Source of the DNA: Pseudolysinimonas sp051954455
Lineage (GTDB): Bacteria; Actinomycetota; Actinomycetes; Actinomycetales; Microbacteriaceae
NCBI RefSeq assembly: GCF_051954455.1
Contig: NZ_JBQCHS010000009.1
Coordinates: forward strand, 1 to 19,285
Reading direction: 5' to 3'
DNA length: 19,285 nucleotides
Below the pieces are notes generated by a model. The model did not search any database. It was not told the DNA's origin and worked only from the letters and a program-made list of their open reading frames with translations. Positions within the stretch are counted from its first letter, which is position 1, and every line of letters starts with the position of its first letter. The position numbers were made by a program, and so were the translations under genes. This document shows positions 13,517-19,285 of the stretch, one piece after another.

Positions 13517-14668
13517 CTAGCCGAGCAGCTTCAGGATGCTCTGCGGGGCCTGGTTGGCCTGCGCGAGCATGGCCGTGCCGGCCTGCTGCAGGATCTGCGA
13601 GCGGGTGAAGTTCACCATCTCGCTGGCCATGTCGGTGTCGGTGATCTGGCTCTGCGAAGCAGACAGGTTCTCGACCGCGACGTTGATGTTGTTGATGGTG
13701 TGGGTGAACCGGTTCTGGTAGGCGCCGATCTGCGCGCGAGCCGTCGAGATCGAGGAGATCTTCGAGTCGAGGAGCGTGATCGAGGCCTGCGCCGCGGCGT
13801 TGGACGAGAAGTCAAGGCCGCCCCCCGTGGTCGACGCCGAGGTGCCGAAGCCGGTGCCGGCCGAGGCGTCGGTGCCGGCCGTGGCACCGCCGACGACGGC
13901 GCTGCCGTCGTTCGAGGTGACGACGAGCTGGTTCTGGTCGTTGACCGTCGCCGTGAGCTTCGAGGAGAAGCTCGCGTCGCCGTTCAGCTTGTCCGCGACG
14001 CCCTGCACCGAGGTGTAGGAGCCCGCGGCACCCAGCGCGACGTTGATCGTCGAGCTGCTGCCGGCCGCACCGACCGTGAACGTGGCCGTACCCGCGACCG
14101 CGGTCGGGGTCAGCACGTTGAACGACGCACCCGCGCCCGAGCCGGTCAGCGACGTGGCGATCGCCTTGAGGTTGGCCTGGTTCAGGTTGACCTCGATGGT
14201 GTCGTCCGCCGTGCCGTTCGCGCCCACCTGGAACTTCAGGTCGGCGGAGCCGTCGAGCAGCTTGGTGCCGTTGAAGTTCGTGGTGTTCGCGATGCGACCG
14301 AGCTCCTTGACGAGCTGGTCCGACTCGGTCTTGATGTTCTGCCGGGCCTGTGTGTTGTTCGAGTCGTTACCGGCCTGAACCGCCAGGTCGCGCAGACGCT
14401 GCAGGATCGACTGCGACTCGCCGAGCGCGCCCTCCGCCGTCTGGACGACGTTGATGCCGTCCTGGGCGTTGCGGGCGGCGACCTGGAGTCCGCCGGTCTG
14501 CGACTTGAGCGACTCGGAGATCGCGAGGCCGGCCGCGTCATCGGCCGCCTTGTTGATCCGCAGACCGCTCGAGAGCTTCTGGATCGAGTCGTTGAGGGAG
14601 CTCGAGGTCTTGCTCAGATTGCGGTACGCGTCGAGCGCACTCAGGTTGGTGTTGATGCTCATACCCAT
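13517..14668 (-). CDS. fliC: Flagellin FliC (383 aa)
   Basis: Filament subunit. The conserved N-terminal D0/D1 (about residues 1-165) includes MSINTNLSALDAYRNL, SSGLRINKAADDAAGLAISE and AEGALGESQSILQRLRDLAVQ. The conserved C-terminal part (about 290-383) includes DTDMASEMVNFTRSQILQQA and ends QAPQSILKLLG. The centre (about 170-290) is short, Ala/Gly/Thr/Ser-rich and variable. The start is the ATG at 14666-14668 (MGMSINTN), which has GGAGG 7 nt upstream. A longer open frame to 14722 would include the mRNA leader and is rejected. Only one flagellin gene is in the window. It has its own sigma-28 promoter and a downstream hairpin. Confidence 0.97.
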   Translation of the reverse strand: MGMSINTNLSALDAYRNLSKTSSSLNDSIQKLSSGLRINKAADDAAGLAISESLKSQTGGLQVAARNAQDGINVVQTAEGALGESQSILQRLRDLAVQAGNDSNNTQARQNIKTESDQLVKELGRIANTTNFNGTKLLDGSADLKFQVGANGTADDTIEVNLNQANLKAIATSLTGSGAGASFNVLTPTAVAGTATFTVGAAGSSSTINVALGAAGSYTSVQGVADKLNGDASFSSKLTATVNDQNQLVVTSNDGSAVVGGATAGTDASAGTGFGTSASTTGGGLDFSSNAAAQASITLLDSKISSISTARAQIGAYQNRFTHTINNINVAVENLSASQSQITDTDMASEMVNFTRSQILQQAGTAMLAQANQAPQSILKLLG

Positions 14669-14698
14669 TGTGATTCCTCCATGGTCTCTGGGTTCCGT

Positions 14699-14720
14699 GC
14701 CGGTCCGTCCGTGGTCCGGC
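14699..14720 (-). promoter_or_regulatory. Hairpin with GGA-containing loop in the fliC mRNA leader
   Basis: On the minus strand GCCGG (14716-14720) pairs with CCGGC (14699-14703) around a 12-nt loop, ACCACGGACGGA, which holds two GGA triplets. It would sit at the very 5' end of the fliC transcript predicted from the sigma-28 promoter. The Shine-Dalgarno GGAGGA is a further GGA site. This two-site layout resembles the CsrA-controlled flagellin leader of Bacillus. The role is inferred, and csrA is not in the window. Confidence 0.4.
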
Positions 14721-14728
14721 AACGAGTG

Positions 14729-14755
14729 CTATCGGCCGTCCGCCGCGTCGCGTTA
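14729..14755 (-). promoter_or_regulatory. Sigma-28 (FliA) promoter of fliC
   Basis: Minus strand TAAC (14752-14755), 15-nt spacer and GCCGATAG (14729-14736). The boxes and spacing are identical to the flgB promoter, while the spacer sequence differs. It lies in the gap between the fliA stop and fliC, 60 nt before the fliC start codon. Confidence 0.9.
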
Positions 14756-14778
14756 GCAGCGCACCGGCGACCGATGGT

Positions 14779-15591
14779 TCAGGATGCGACGGCGGGCGGC
14801 GCGGCGCCGTCCTGGAGCTGACGGACCAGCCCCGTCTGCACGTACTCGCCGACGCGGGCGAGGTAGGCGCTGCGTCGCGCGGGGGCGACGCGGGATTCGA
14901 CGCGGACCTCGGACCCCTCGTCGCCGTAGTGGGTGGTCAGGCCGTCGCGGAGGAGGCGGATGGCCTCCGAGCGCTGCTGCGAGATCGCGGAGTGCGTCAT
15001 GCCCAGCTCCTCGGCGAGCTCCTTCACGGAGCGCTCCTGCAGATAGACCTGCTCGACGATGTAGCGCATGCGGTCGGGCAGCGCCGCGACGGCGGAGGCG
15101 ATGACGGCGCTCCGCTCGGCGCCGACGACCGACTCCTCGGGGGAGACGAAGACCGAGACGAGGGAGTCGCTGACGGTCTCGTCGATCGTGGTCACGACCC
15201 GTGCCGCGTCCTGCAGCGCCTCCGACGCCGTCGCGCGGTCGACGCCGAGCGTGTCCGCGAGCTCCTCGACGGTGGGCGTGCGGCCGAGGGATGCCGTGAG
15301 CGTCTCGCGGGCGGCCAGCGTCTCCTTGATGCGCTTGCGGGCACCGCGGGTGGCCCAGTCGGCGGAGCGCATCTCATCGGCGAACGCGCCGAGGATCCGG
15401 CGGCGGGCGAACGCGCCGAACGGCACCCCCAGGTCGGGGTCGAACGCGTCGGCGGACTGCACGAGCGCGAGGGCGCCGGCGGAGGCCATGTCGTCGCGGG
15501 AGAGGTGCGTGGCGCGCGCGACGAGCTCGTTGACGAGGTAGCCGACGAGCGGCAGGTTCTCCACGATCAGGCGATCGCGTTCAGAGCTCAT
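14779..15591 (-). CDS. fliA: Flagellar RNA polymerase sigma factor FliA/SigD (sigma 28; 270 aa)
   Basis: Directs RNA polymerase to flagellar promoters, three of which are visible in this window. Region 2 (about residues 3-80) includes LPLVGYLVNELVARATHLSR, the core-binding VQSADAFDPDLGVPFGAFARRRILGA and MRSADW. Region 3 (about 81-145) has RTPTVEELADTLGVD, and region 4 (about 160-222) has LPDRMRYIVEQVYLQERSVKELAEELGMTHSAISQQ with the helix-turn-helix. Region 1 is absent, as expected for group 3. I choose the ATG at 15589-15591 because homology begins there. The frame is open to 15807, but that stretch is the divergent control region. The Shine-Dalgarno is weak, so the start is less certain than the identity. 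The C-terminal tail of about 45 residues past region 4 is longer than usual. Confidence 0.93.
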   Translation of the reverse strand: MSSERDRLIVENLPLVGYLVNELVARATHLSRDDMASAGALALVQSADAFDPDLGVPFGAFARRRILGAFADEMRSADWATRGARKRIKETLAARETLTASLGRTPTVEELADTLGVDRATASEALQDAARVVTTIDETVSDSLVSVFVSPEESVVGAERSAVIASAVAALPDRMRYIVEQVYLQERSVKELAEELGMTHSAISQQRSEAIRLLRDGLTTHYGDEGSEVRVESRVAPARRSAYLARVGEYVQTGLVRQLQDGAAPPAVAS

Positions 15592-15623
15592 CACGGTTGG
15601 GGCCCCCAGCAGAAGCGGTGCGG

Positions 15624-15652
15624 AATCGTCGGGTTCATCTCCGCGCGTCCAA
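15624..15652 (-). promoter_or_regulatory. Candidate housekeeping promoter for fliA
   Basis: Minus strand TTGGAC (15647-15652), 17-nt spacer and ACGATT (15624-15629), located about 33 nt upstream of the fliA ATG. The -35 box matches TTGACA at four positions, while the -10 match is modest. No TAAC-N15-GCCGATAG-like site was found on this strand upstream of fliA, so a housekeeping sigma is the more natural choice. Confidence 0.3.
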
Positions 15653-15665
15653 CGTGGCAGCGATT

Positions 15666-15681
15666 CCACGGCCCATCGTGG
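15666..15681. promoter_or_regulatory. Palindrome CCACG-N6-CGTGG in the fliA/flgN control region
   Basis: A perfect 5-bp inverted repeat with a 6-nt centre (gcccat) sits just upstream of the candidate fliA promoter. The size and symmetry fit a dimeric regulator operator, but the regulator is unknown and a chance match is possible at this base composition. Confidence 0.3.
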
Positions 15682-15748
15682 CGACACGCGGACGGCCCTT
15701 TCCACCCCCCCTGCGGGTATCCCCCGCTTTGGGAGGCTGCCGCTTACC

Positions 15749-15776
15749 TGGACATCACCTCGGAGTTGTGTAGTCT
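15749..15776 (+). promoter_or_regulatory. Candidate sigma-70-type promoter toward flgN
   Basis: TGGACA (15749-15754) matches five of six bases of TTGACA and is followed after 16 nt by TAGTCT (15771-15776), which keeps the key T, A and final T of a -10 box. It lies in one of the less GC-rich patches of the region. It would give a leader of about 180 nt before flgN, upstream of the C-tract array and the sigma-28 site. Confidence 0.35.
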
Positions 15777-15796
15777 TCGCCGGAACACCAGCCGTA

Positions 15797-15836
15797 CCCC
15801 CGATCATGTCCCCCGGGTCCCCCGGATCCGTCCCCC
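15797..15836. repeat. Four C5 tracts spaced 8/4/8 nt (G-quadruplex or operator array)
   Basis: CCCCC occurs at 15797-15801, 15810-15814, 15819-15823 and 15832-15836, with spacers of 8, 4 and 8 nt. Three of the tracts are preceded by GT and the first by TA. The array also reads as two 22-bp tandem units. On the minus strand it is G5-N8-G5-N4-G5-N8-G5, a G-quadruplex-compatible pattern. It lies between the two candidate flgN promoters and upstream of fliA. Confidence 0.55.
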
Positions 15837-15868
15837 ATTGTCGAGGATGTGTCCGCGATAATGCCGAC

Positions 15869-15895
15869 TAACGGGATCAGGGGAGCGTCCGACAG
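15869..15895 (+). promoter_or_regulatory. Sigma-28 (FliA) promoter of the flgN-flgK-flgL-fliW operon
   Basis: TAAC (15869-15872), 15-nt spacer and TCCGACAG (15888-15895). The -35 box and spacing are identical to the fliC and flgB promoters, and the -10 box shares six of eight bases (differences at the first and sixth). The distance to the flgN start codon (66 nt) is close to that at fliC (60) and flgB (75). It is probably weaker than the other two. Confidence 0.7.
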
Positions 15896-15904
15896 TAGGC
15901 AGTG

Positions 15905-15944
15905 GCGCCGAGAAAAGTTTTTTGGCGCGTCTCGACTTTTCGAG
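15905..15944 (+). promoter_or_regulatory. AT-rich leader with two small hairpins before flgN
   Basis: GCGCC (15905-15909) can pair with GGCGC (15924-15928), with AAAA and TTTT facing each other in the centre. CTCGA (15931-15935) can pair with TCGAG (15940-15944) around CTTT. This is the most A/T-rich patch in the window. It lies in the predicted flgN leader just before the ribosome-binding site. It could affect translation start or be a protein-binding site. Confidence 0.4.
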
Positions 15945-15961
15945 CGGGGAAGGGGGAGCCG

Positions 15962-16447
15962 ATGGGCGCGCAAGAGCTGTCGACGCGGTTGTGGCAGGAG
16001 CGCGAGCTGCTCGACCTCCTCGTCTTCAAGCTGGAGGAGGAGCAGCTGCTGCTCACCTCCGGCAAGACCCGCTGGCTCCCGTTCGCGACCCGCGAGGTCG
16101 AGCAGGTGCTGGAGCGGCTCCGCGTCGCCGGCGTCGAGCGCACCGTGGAGGTGGCGGCGCTCGCCGCCGAGTGGGGCCTGCCCGATGACGCGACGCTCCG
16201 GGCGCTCATCGACGGTGCGCCGTCCACAGCCTGGGCCGACGCGTTCCGGGGGCACCTGCAGGCGCTCACCGACCTGACCGCCCAGATCACGGCACTGCGC
16301 GACTCCAACCTCCAGTACCTTCGCGCCGCCTCCCGCTCCACGCAGGAGACGCTGGCGCGCCTCGACGCCGAGTCCGGCACCTACGACGCGAGCGGCGAGG
16401 CGTCGGCCTCCCCCGCCGTGGCCCGGCTCTTCGAGTCGGACCTCTGA
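15962..16447 (+). CDS. flgN: Flagellar chaperone FlgN for FlgK/FlgL (161 aa)
   Basis: Cytoplasmic export chaperone for the hook-filament junction proteins encoded by the next two genes. The pattern of FlgN is visible: LSTRLWQERELLDLLVFKLEEEQLLLTSGKTRWLPFATREVEQVLERLR (about residues 6-54), then mostly helical sequence with a NLQYLRAASRSTQETLARL helix near 120-138. The length is typical. The ATG at 15962 is preceded by AAGGGGGAG at good distance. A longer frame from 15902 is possible but has no such site. The stop shares one base with the flgK ATG (TGATG). First gene of the plus-strand operon. Confidence 0.9.
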   Translation: MGAQELSTRLWQERELLDLLVFKLEEEQLLLTSGKTRWLPFATREVEQVLERLRVAGVERTVEVAALAAEWGLPDDATLRALIDGAPSTAWADAFRGHLQALTDLTAQITALRDSNLQYLRAASRSTQETLARLDAESGTYDASGEASASPAVARLFESDL

Positions 16448-17853
16448 TGACGAGCACGTTCGGCCTTCTCAACACGGCGTCCACGGCGCTCGCGGCCGCG
16501 CGAGCCGGGTCCGACGTGATCGGGCAGAACATCGCGAACTCGGCGACGCCCGGCTACGTCCGCCAGCGGGTCGACGTCAGCTCCATCGGCGCCGTCCGCA
16601 ACGGCCTGCTCTCGAACGGCGTCCACGTCGGCGCCGGCGTGCAGGTGAACGGCGTGGTGCGCCTCGCCGACCCGCTGCTCGACGCGCGGGTGCAGACCAC
16701 CTCGGCGGTGAACGGGTTCTGGAGCGTGCAGTCCGGCGCGATGTCGACGCTCGAGACCTCCCTCAACGAGCCCGGCGCGAGCGGCACGAGTGCCGCGCTG
16801 CAGAAGTTCTGGGCCGCCTGGCAGGACATGGGATCGCACCCCGGCTCCGCCCCGCAGGCGGGCGTGCTCCTGCAGACGGCCGGTCAGCTCTCCGCGACGA
16901 TCGCCGCGGGCTACCGCGACGTCGTGGGCCAGTGGTCGGCACAGCACGATCTGACCGCGTCGACGGTCGCGAACGTCAACGACCTCGCGACCCGGGTCGC
17001 CGCGCTCAACGGCCAGATCCGCACGACGGTCGCCGGCGGCGGCAACGCCAACGAGCTCCTCGATCAGCGCGCCAAGCTGACCACGCAGCTCGCCGACCTC
17101 TCGGGCGCGACGGTGCGCGACCTCGGCAACGGCACGGTGGACGTGGTCCTCGGCGGCAACTCCCTCGTCTCCGGCGACACCGCGCGACCCCTCGCCCTCG
17201 CCGGCGCCACCGAACTCGCGGGCGCCGGCACGAACCCCGTCCACCTCGAATGGGCCGACGCGCCCGGCATCGCCGTGCAGCTCGACGGTGGCCGCATCGC
17301 CGGCGGGCTGGCGGTGCTCTCCGACTCCGGTCCCCTGGTCGGCGCGGCGAACGCCTACTCCGCCCTGGCGACCTCGATCGCGACGCAGGTGAACGCGGTC
17401 CACTCGGCGGGCGCGACCACGTCCGGCACCACCGGCCTGGACTTCTTCTCGCTCACCGCGGGGGCGCCGGCCGCCGTCGGACTCACCGTCGTCCCGACCG
17501 ACGCGAGCGGCATCGCGACCGGCGCCGTCGGCGCGGGCGCGCTCGACGGCAGCACGGCCGACGCGATCGCGAAGCTCGGCACCGGCAGCGACGGCCCCGA
17601 CGCCCAGTGGTCGGCGTTCGTGGTCGCGACGGGCACCGCGGCCGCGACCGCCTCCACGCAGTCGGGCCTCGCGACCGCCTCACTCACGAGCGCGACGAGC
17701 ATGCAGGCCTCGCAGGAGAACGTCGACATGGACGAGGAGACCACCAACCTCCTCATGTGGCAGCACGCTTACCAGGGCGCCGCCCGGGTCCTCACGACGA
17801 TCGACGACATGCTCGACACCCTCATCAACAAGACGGGCCTGGTGGGACGATGA
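16447..17853 (+). CDS. flgK: Hook-filament junction protein FlgK (HAP1) (468 aa)
   Basis: First junction protein between hook and filament, exported with FlgN. The N-terminal motif GQNIANSATPGYVRQRVDV (about residues 26-44) is the FlgK form of the rod/hook motif. A TTQLADLSGATVRDLGNGTVDVVLGG segment is central. The C-terminus NVDMDEETTNLLMWQHAYQGAARVLTTIDDMLDTLIN is the classic FlgK ending. The length is near the lower end of the family (about 450-550 aa). It overlaps flgN by one base and flgL by ATGA. Confidence 0.96.
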   Translation: MTSTFGLLNTASTALAAARAGSDVIGQNIANSATPGYVRQRVDVSSIGAVRNGLLSNGVHVGAGVQVNGVVRLADPLLDARVQTTSAVNGFWSVQSGAMSTLETSLNEPGASGTSAALQKFWAAWQDMGSHPGSAPQAGVLLQTAGQLSATIAAGYRDVVGQWSAQHDLTASTVANVNDLATRVAALNGQIRTTVAGGGNANELLDQRAKLTTQLADLSGATVRDLGNGTVDVVLGGNSLVSGDTARPLALAGATELAGAGTNPVHLEWADAPGIAVQLDGGRIAGGLAVLSDSGPLVGAANAYSALATSIATQVNAVHSAGATTSGTTGLDFFSLTAGAPAAVGLTVVPTDASGIATGAVGAGALDGSTADAIAKLGTGSDGPDAQWSAFVVATGTAAATASTQSGLATASLTSATSMQASQENVDMDEETTNLLMWQHAYQGAARVLTTIDDMLDTLINKTGLVGR

Positions 17854-18731
17854 TCACCCGCATCACGAGCACGCAGCTGCTCGCCGACTCCGCGCGCACG
17901 ATGCAGGCGGCGATGACGCGCCTCTCGAAGCTGCAGACGCAGGCGTCGACCGGCGACCGGATCCAGGTGCCGTCCGACGACCCGGCCGGCACCGGCGCCT
18001 CCATCCAGGTGCGCGGTCAGCAGGCGGCGCTCGCGCAGTACCAGCGCAATGCGACCGACGGCTCCGGATGGCTCAGCACCATCGACGGGACCCTCACCCA
18101 GTCGACGTCGATCCTCCAGCGCGTGCGGGTGCTCGTGCTGGAGGCGTCCAACTCCGGCACGATGAGCCCCAGCGCGCGCGACGCCGTCGCCTCCGAGGTG
18201 CAGGGCTTGCGTGACGACCTCCTCGCGCAGGCCAACACCCGCTACAACGGGCGGTCGGTTTTCGCCGGGACGAGCGACGCCGACGCGTTCTCCGCCGCCG
18301 GCGTCTGGAGCGGCACCGCGGGAGTGACGGTCGACCGCCGCGTCGGCGCCGACGCGACCATCCCGGTGGACGCCGACGGCAGCGCCGCGTTCGGCTCCGG
18401 CCCGACCTCGATCTTCGCCACCCTCGATAGCATCGTGTCGGATCTGAAGGGCGGCGTGGACGTGCAGCCCCGGATCGCGCAGGTCGACGCGGCGATGCAG
18501 AAGGTGCTCACCGTGCAGGCCGTGAACGGGAGCCGGTACAACCAGATGGAACGAGCCACGGACGCCCTCGGCGCGCAGGCCATCGATCTGACCAAGCAGC
18601 GCTCCGACATCGAGCAGGTCGACACCGTCCAGGCGATCGTCGACCTCCAGTCGCAGAACCTGGCCTACCAATCGGCGCTCCAGGTGACCGCCAAGGCCCT
18701 CCCGATGTCCCTGCTCTCCTTCCTGAACTGA
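17850..18731 (+). CDS. flgL: Hook-filament junction protein FlgL (HAP3) (293 aa)
   Basis: Second junction protein, homologous to the ends of flagellin. The N-terminal MITRITSTQLLADSARTMQAAMTRLSKLQTQASTGDRIQVPSDDPAGT pattern (residues 1-48) is FlgL-specific: S-T-G-x-R-I-x-x-P-S-D-D-P. Middle NTRYNGRSVFAGT (about 129-141) and C-terminal DTVQAIVDLQSQNLAYQSALQVTAKAL complete the assignment. The length is close to the usual 300 aa. The ATG at 17850 overlaps the flgK stop. The larger frame that begins at 16932 is shadow of flgK. Confidence 0.95.
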   Translation: MITRITSTQLLADSARTMQAAMTRLSKLQTQASTGDRIQVPSDDPAGTGASIQVRGQQAALAQYQRNATDGSGWLSTIDGTLTQSTSILQRVRVLVLEASNSGTMSPSARDAVASEVQGLRDDLLAQANTRYNGRSVFAGTSDADAFSAAGVWSGTAGVTVDRRVGADATIPVDADGSAAFGSGPTSIFATLDSIVSDLKGGVDVQPRIAQVDAAMQKVLTVQAVNGSRYNQMERATDALGAQAIDLTKQRSDIEQVDTVQAIVDLQSQNLAYQSALQVTAKALPMSLLSFLN

Positions 18732-18741
18732 AGGCGCGACC

Positions 18742-19107
18742 GTGAGCACCACCCTGACCCTCGTCGAGCCGCTGCCGGGCCTCGCGCCCGCGGTGGACTA
18801 CCGCCTCTCCGAGATCGAGGACGCCCCCGGACTCTTCTCGCTGGAGTCGGCGGACCCGGCCGGCATCCGGCTCCACGTCATCTCCGCCGCGGCCTACCTG
18901 CCCGGTTACACGCCCCGGCTGCCCGACGAGGGTCTCGAGGCGCTCGGCGACGACCGCTCGCTGCTCGTCGTGACGACCCTCGTCGACGGCGCCCCCTGGG
19001 TGAACCTGCTCGCGCCGATCGTGGTCGACGCCGCGGGTGCCGCGCGCCAGGTGATCCTCGACGGCGACTACCCCGTCCGCATCGCCCTCACCGACGCCGC
19101 CGCGTAG
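18742..19107 (+). CDS. fliW: Flagellar assembly factor FliW (121 aa, GTG start)
   Basis: Binds free flagellin and, in other bacteria, sequesters CsrA so that flagellin synthesis matches filament export. Family features include the central GLFSLESADPAGIRLHVIS segment, a DDRSLLVVTT beta strand, WVNLLAPIVVDAAGAARQVIL (about residues 86-106) and a C-terminal YPVRIAL. The length fits the Gram-positive FliW of about 120-150 aa. The GTG start has AAGG about 7 nt upstream and follows flgL by 10 nt. The usual partner gene csrA is expected next but is not present in the remaining 178 nt. Confidence 0.9.
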   Translation: MSTTLTLVEPLPGLAPAVDYRLSEIEDAPGLFSLESADPAGIRLHVISAAAYLPGYTPRLPDEGLEALGDDRSLLVVTTLVDGAPWVNLLAPIVVDAAGAARQVILDGDYPVRIALTDAAA

Positions 19108-19123
19108 CGCTTTTCCGCTCACC

Positions 19124-19158
19124 CTCGCGGCGAGATGCCGCGTGCGGCGCCTCGCGCC
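19124..19158 (+). terminator. Cluster of three short palindromes after fliW, possible terminator
   Basis: CTCGC-g-GCGAG (19124-19134), GCCGC-gt-GCGGC (19137-19148) and GGCGC-ctc-GCGCC (19146-19158) follow the fliW stop by 16 nt, the last two overlapping. Each stem is only 5 bp and the second and third cannot form together. A run of four T lies before them. This may mark the end of the flgN-fliW operon, but such palindromes are also common by chance in GC-rich sequence. Confidence 0.4.
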
Positions 19159-19257
19159 GGCGGAAGCGGCCGCACGAGGCGACTCGGCGTGACGTATCCG
19201 CGTCGCACGTGCCACTCGCCGCGGCCGCACGCGCCGCCGCTCGTGCCACCGCACCAT

Positions 19258-19268
19258 CTCGAGTCGTG
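19258..19268. repeat. Broken copy of the palindromic intergenic repeat (left arm only)
   Basis: CTCGAGTCGTG matches the start of the left arm of the palindromic repeat units and is the reverse complement of the bases at the other contig end. In intact units the next bases are CGA; here they are replaced by G only. It lies after the fliW operon, the usual transcription-unit-end location of this family. Confidence 0.7.
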
Positions 19269-19285
19269 GGGGGGGGGGGGGGGGG
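19268..19285. other. Terminal poly-G run (probable assembly or sequencing artefact)
   Basis: Eighteen G residues close the window directly after CTCGAGTCGT. Seen from outside, both contig ends read CTCGAGTCGTG followed by G only. The symmetry and the position inside a hairpin arm point to dark-cycle poly-G from two-colour sequencing, not to real DNA. Confidence 0.8.

Noticed and set aside
13517..14722. Longer fliC start at 14722
   Set aside because: The additional 18 residues are encoded by the mRNA leader containing the hairpin and Shine-Dalgarno. Flagellins begin MxxxINTN, which fits the ATG at 14668.
15592..15807. Extended FliA N-terminus through the control region
   Set aside because: No similarity to sigma factors; it covers the candidate promoters and palindrome. 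Homology starts at MSSERDRLIVENLPLV.
19108..19257. A csrA gene after fliW
   Set aside because: No short open frame with the CsrA start pattern (MLVLTRKxGE) in any frame; only palindromic sequence is seen.
1..19285. The whole window as a mobile element with terminal inverted repeats, or as a linear replicon with telomeres
   Set aside because: The mirrored ends are explained by the palindromic repeat found internally, plus homopolymer artefact. There is no transposase, integrase or replication gene.

Overview
This 19.3 kb window is almost entirely a flagellar gene cluster from a high-GC Gram-positive bacterium. The best guess is an actinobacterium of the Microbacteriaceae type. The reasons are a base composition dominated by G and C, frequent GTG/TTG starts, ATGA/GTGA start-stop overlaps, no L/P-ring genes (flgH, flgI), a NlpC/P60 peptidase where FlgJ would be expected, and a flanking DUF559-type endonuclease-like gene of a kind common in that family. 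The genus cannot be fixed from sequence alone.

Layout. (1) Positions 1-1256: contig edge (poly-C joined to a broken palindromic repeat), a DUF559-like endonuclease gene on the minus strand, then a gene-free stretch with two full copies of a 59-nt palindromic repeat, a short tandem repeat and a strong terminator. (2) 1257-11059, minus strand: one compact operon read as flgB-flgC-fliE-fliF-fliG-fliH-fliI-fliJ-nlpC/p60-fliK-flgD-flgE, with mostly overlapping genes. (3) 11060-11332: promoter, leader and a third palindromic repeat. (4) 11333-14668, minus strand: fliC, terminator, then fliD-fliS and a small chaperone-like gene in the fliT position. (5) 14779-15591, minus strand: the flagellar sigma factor FliA/SigD. 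(6) 15592-15961: divergent control region. (7) 15962-19107, plus strand: flgN-flgK-flgL-fliW. (8) 19108-19285: short palindromes, then the same broken repeat running into poly-G.

How it fits together. FliF (MS ring), FliG (rotor switch), FliE/FlgB/FlgC (rod), FliH/FliI/FliJ (export ATPase complex), FliK (hook length), FlgD/FlgE (hook cap and hook), FlgK/FlgL/FliD (hook-filament junction and cap), FliC (filament), FlgN/FliS and a FliT-position protein (chaperones), FliW (flagellin homeostasis) and FliA (sigma 28) make up the axial structure and part of its control. Not present in the window are motA/motB, fliL, fliM, fliN, fliO-fliR, flhA, flhB, flgF, flgG and csrA. If the cell is motile, these must lie elsewhere.

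The most informative regulatory observation is a sigma-28-type promoter with identical architecture, TAAC-N15-(G/T)CCGA(T/C)AG, in front of fliC, flgB and flgN. It lies 60-75 nt upstream of each start codon and fits regulation by the FliA encoded in the same window. Other unexplained structure includes an 8/4/8-spaced array of four C5 tracts in the fliA/flgN control region, recurrent CACGGA motifs in the fliC and flgB leaders, and a palindromic repeat family at the ends of transcription units and at both contig edges.
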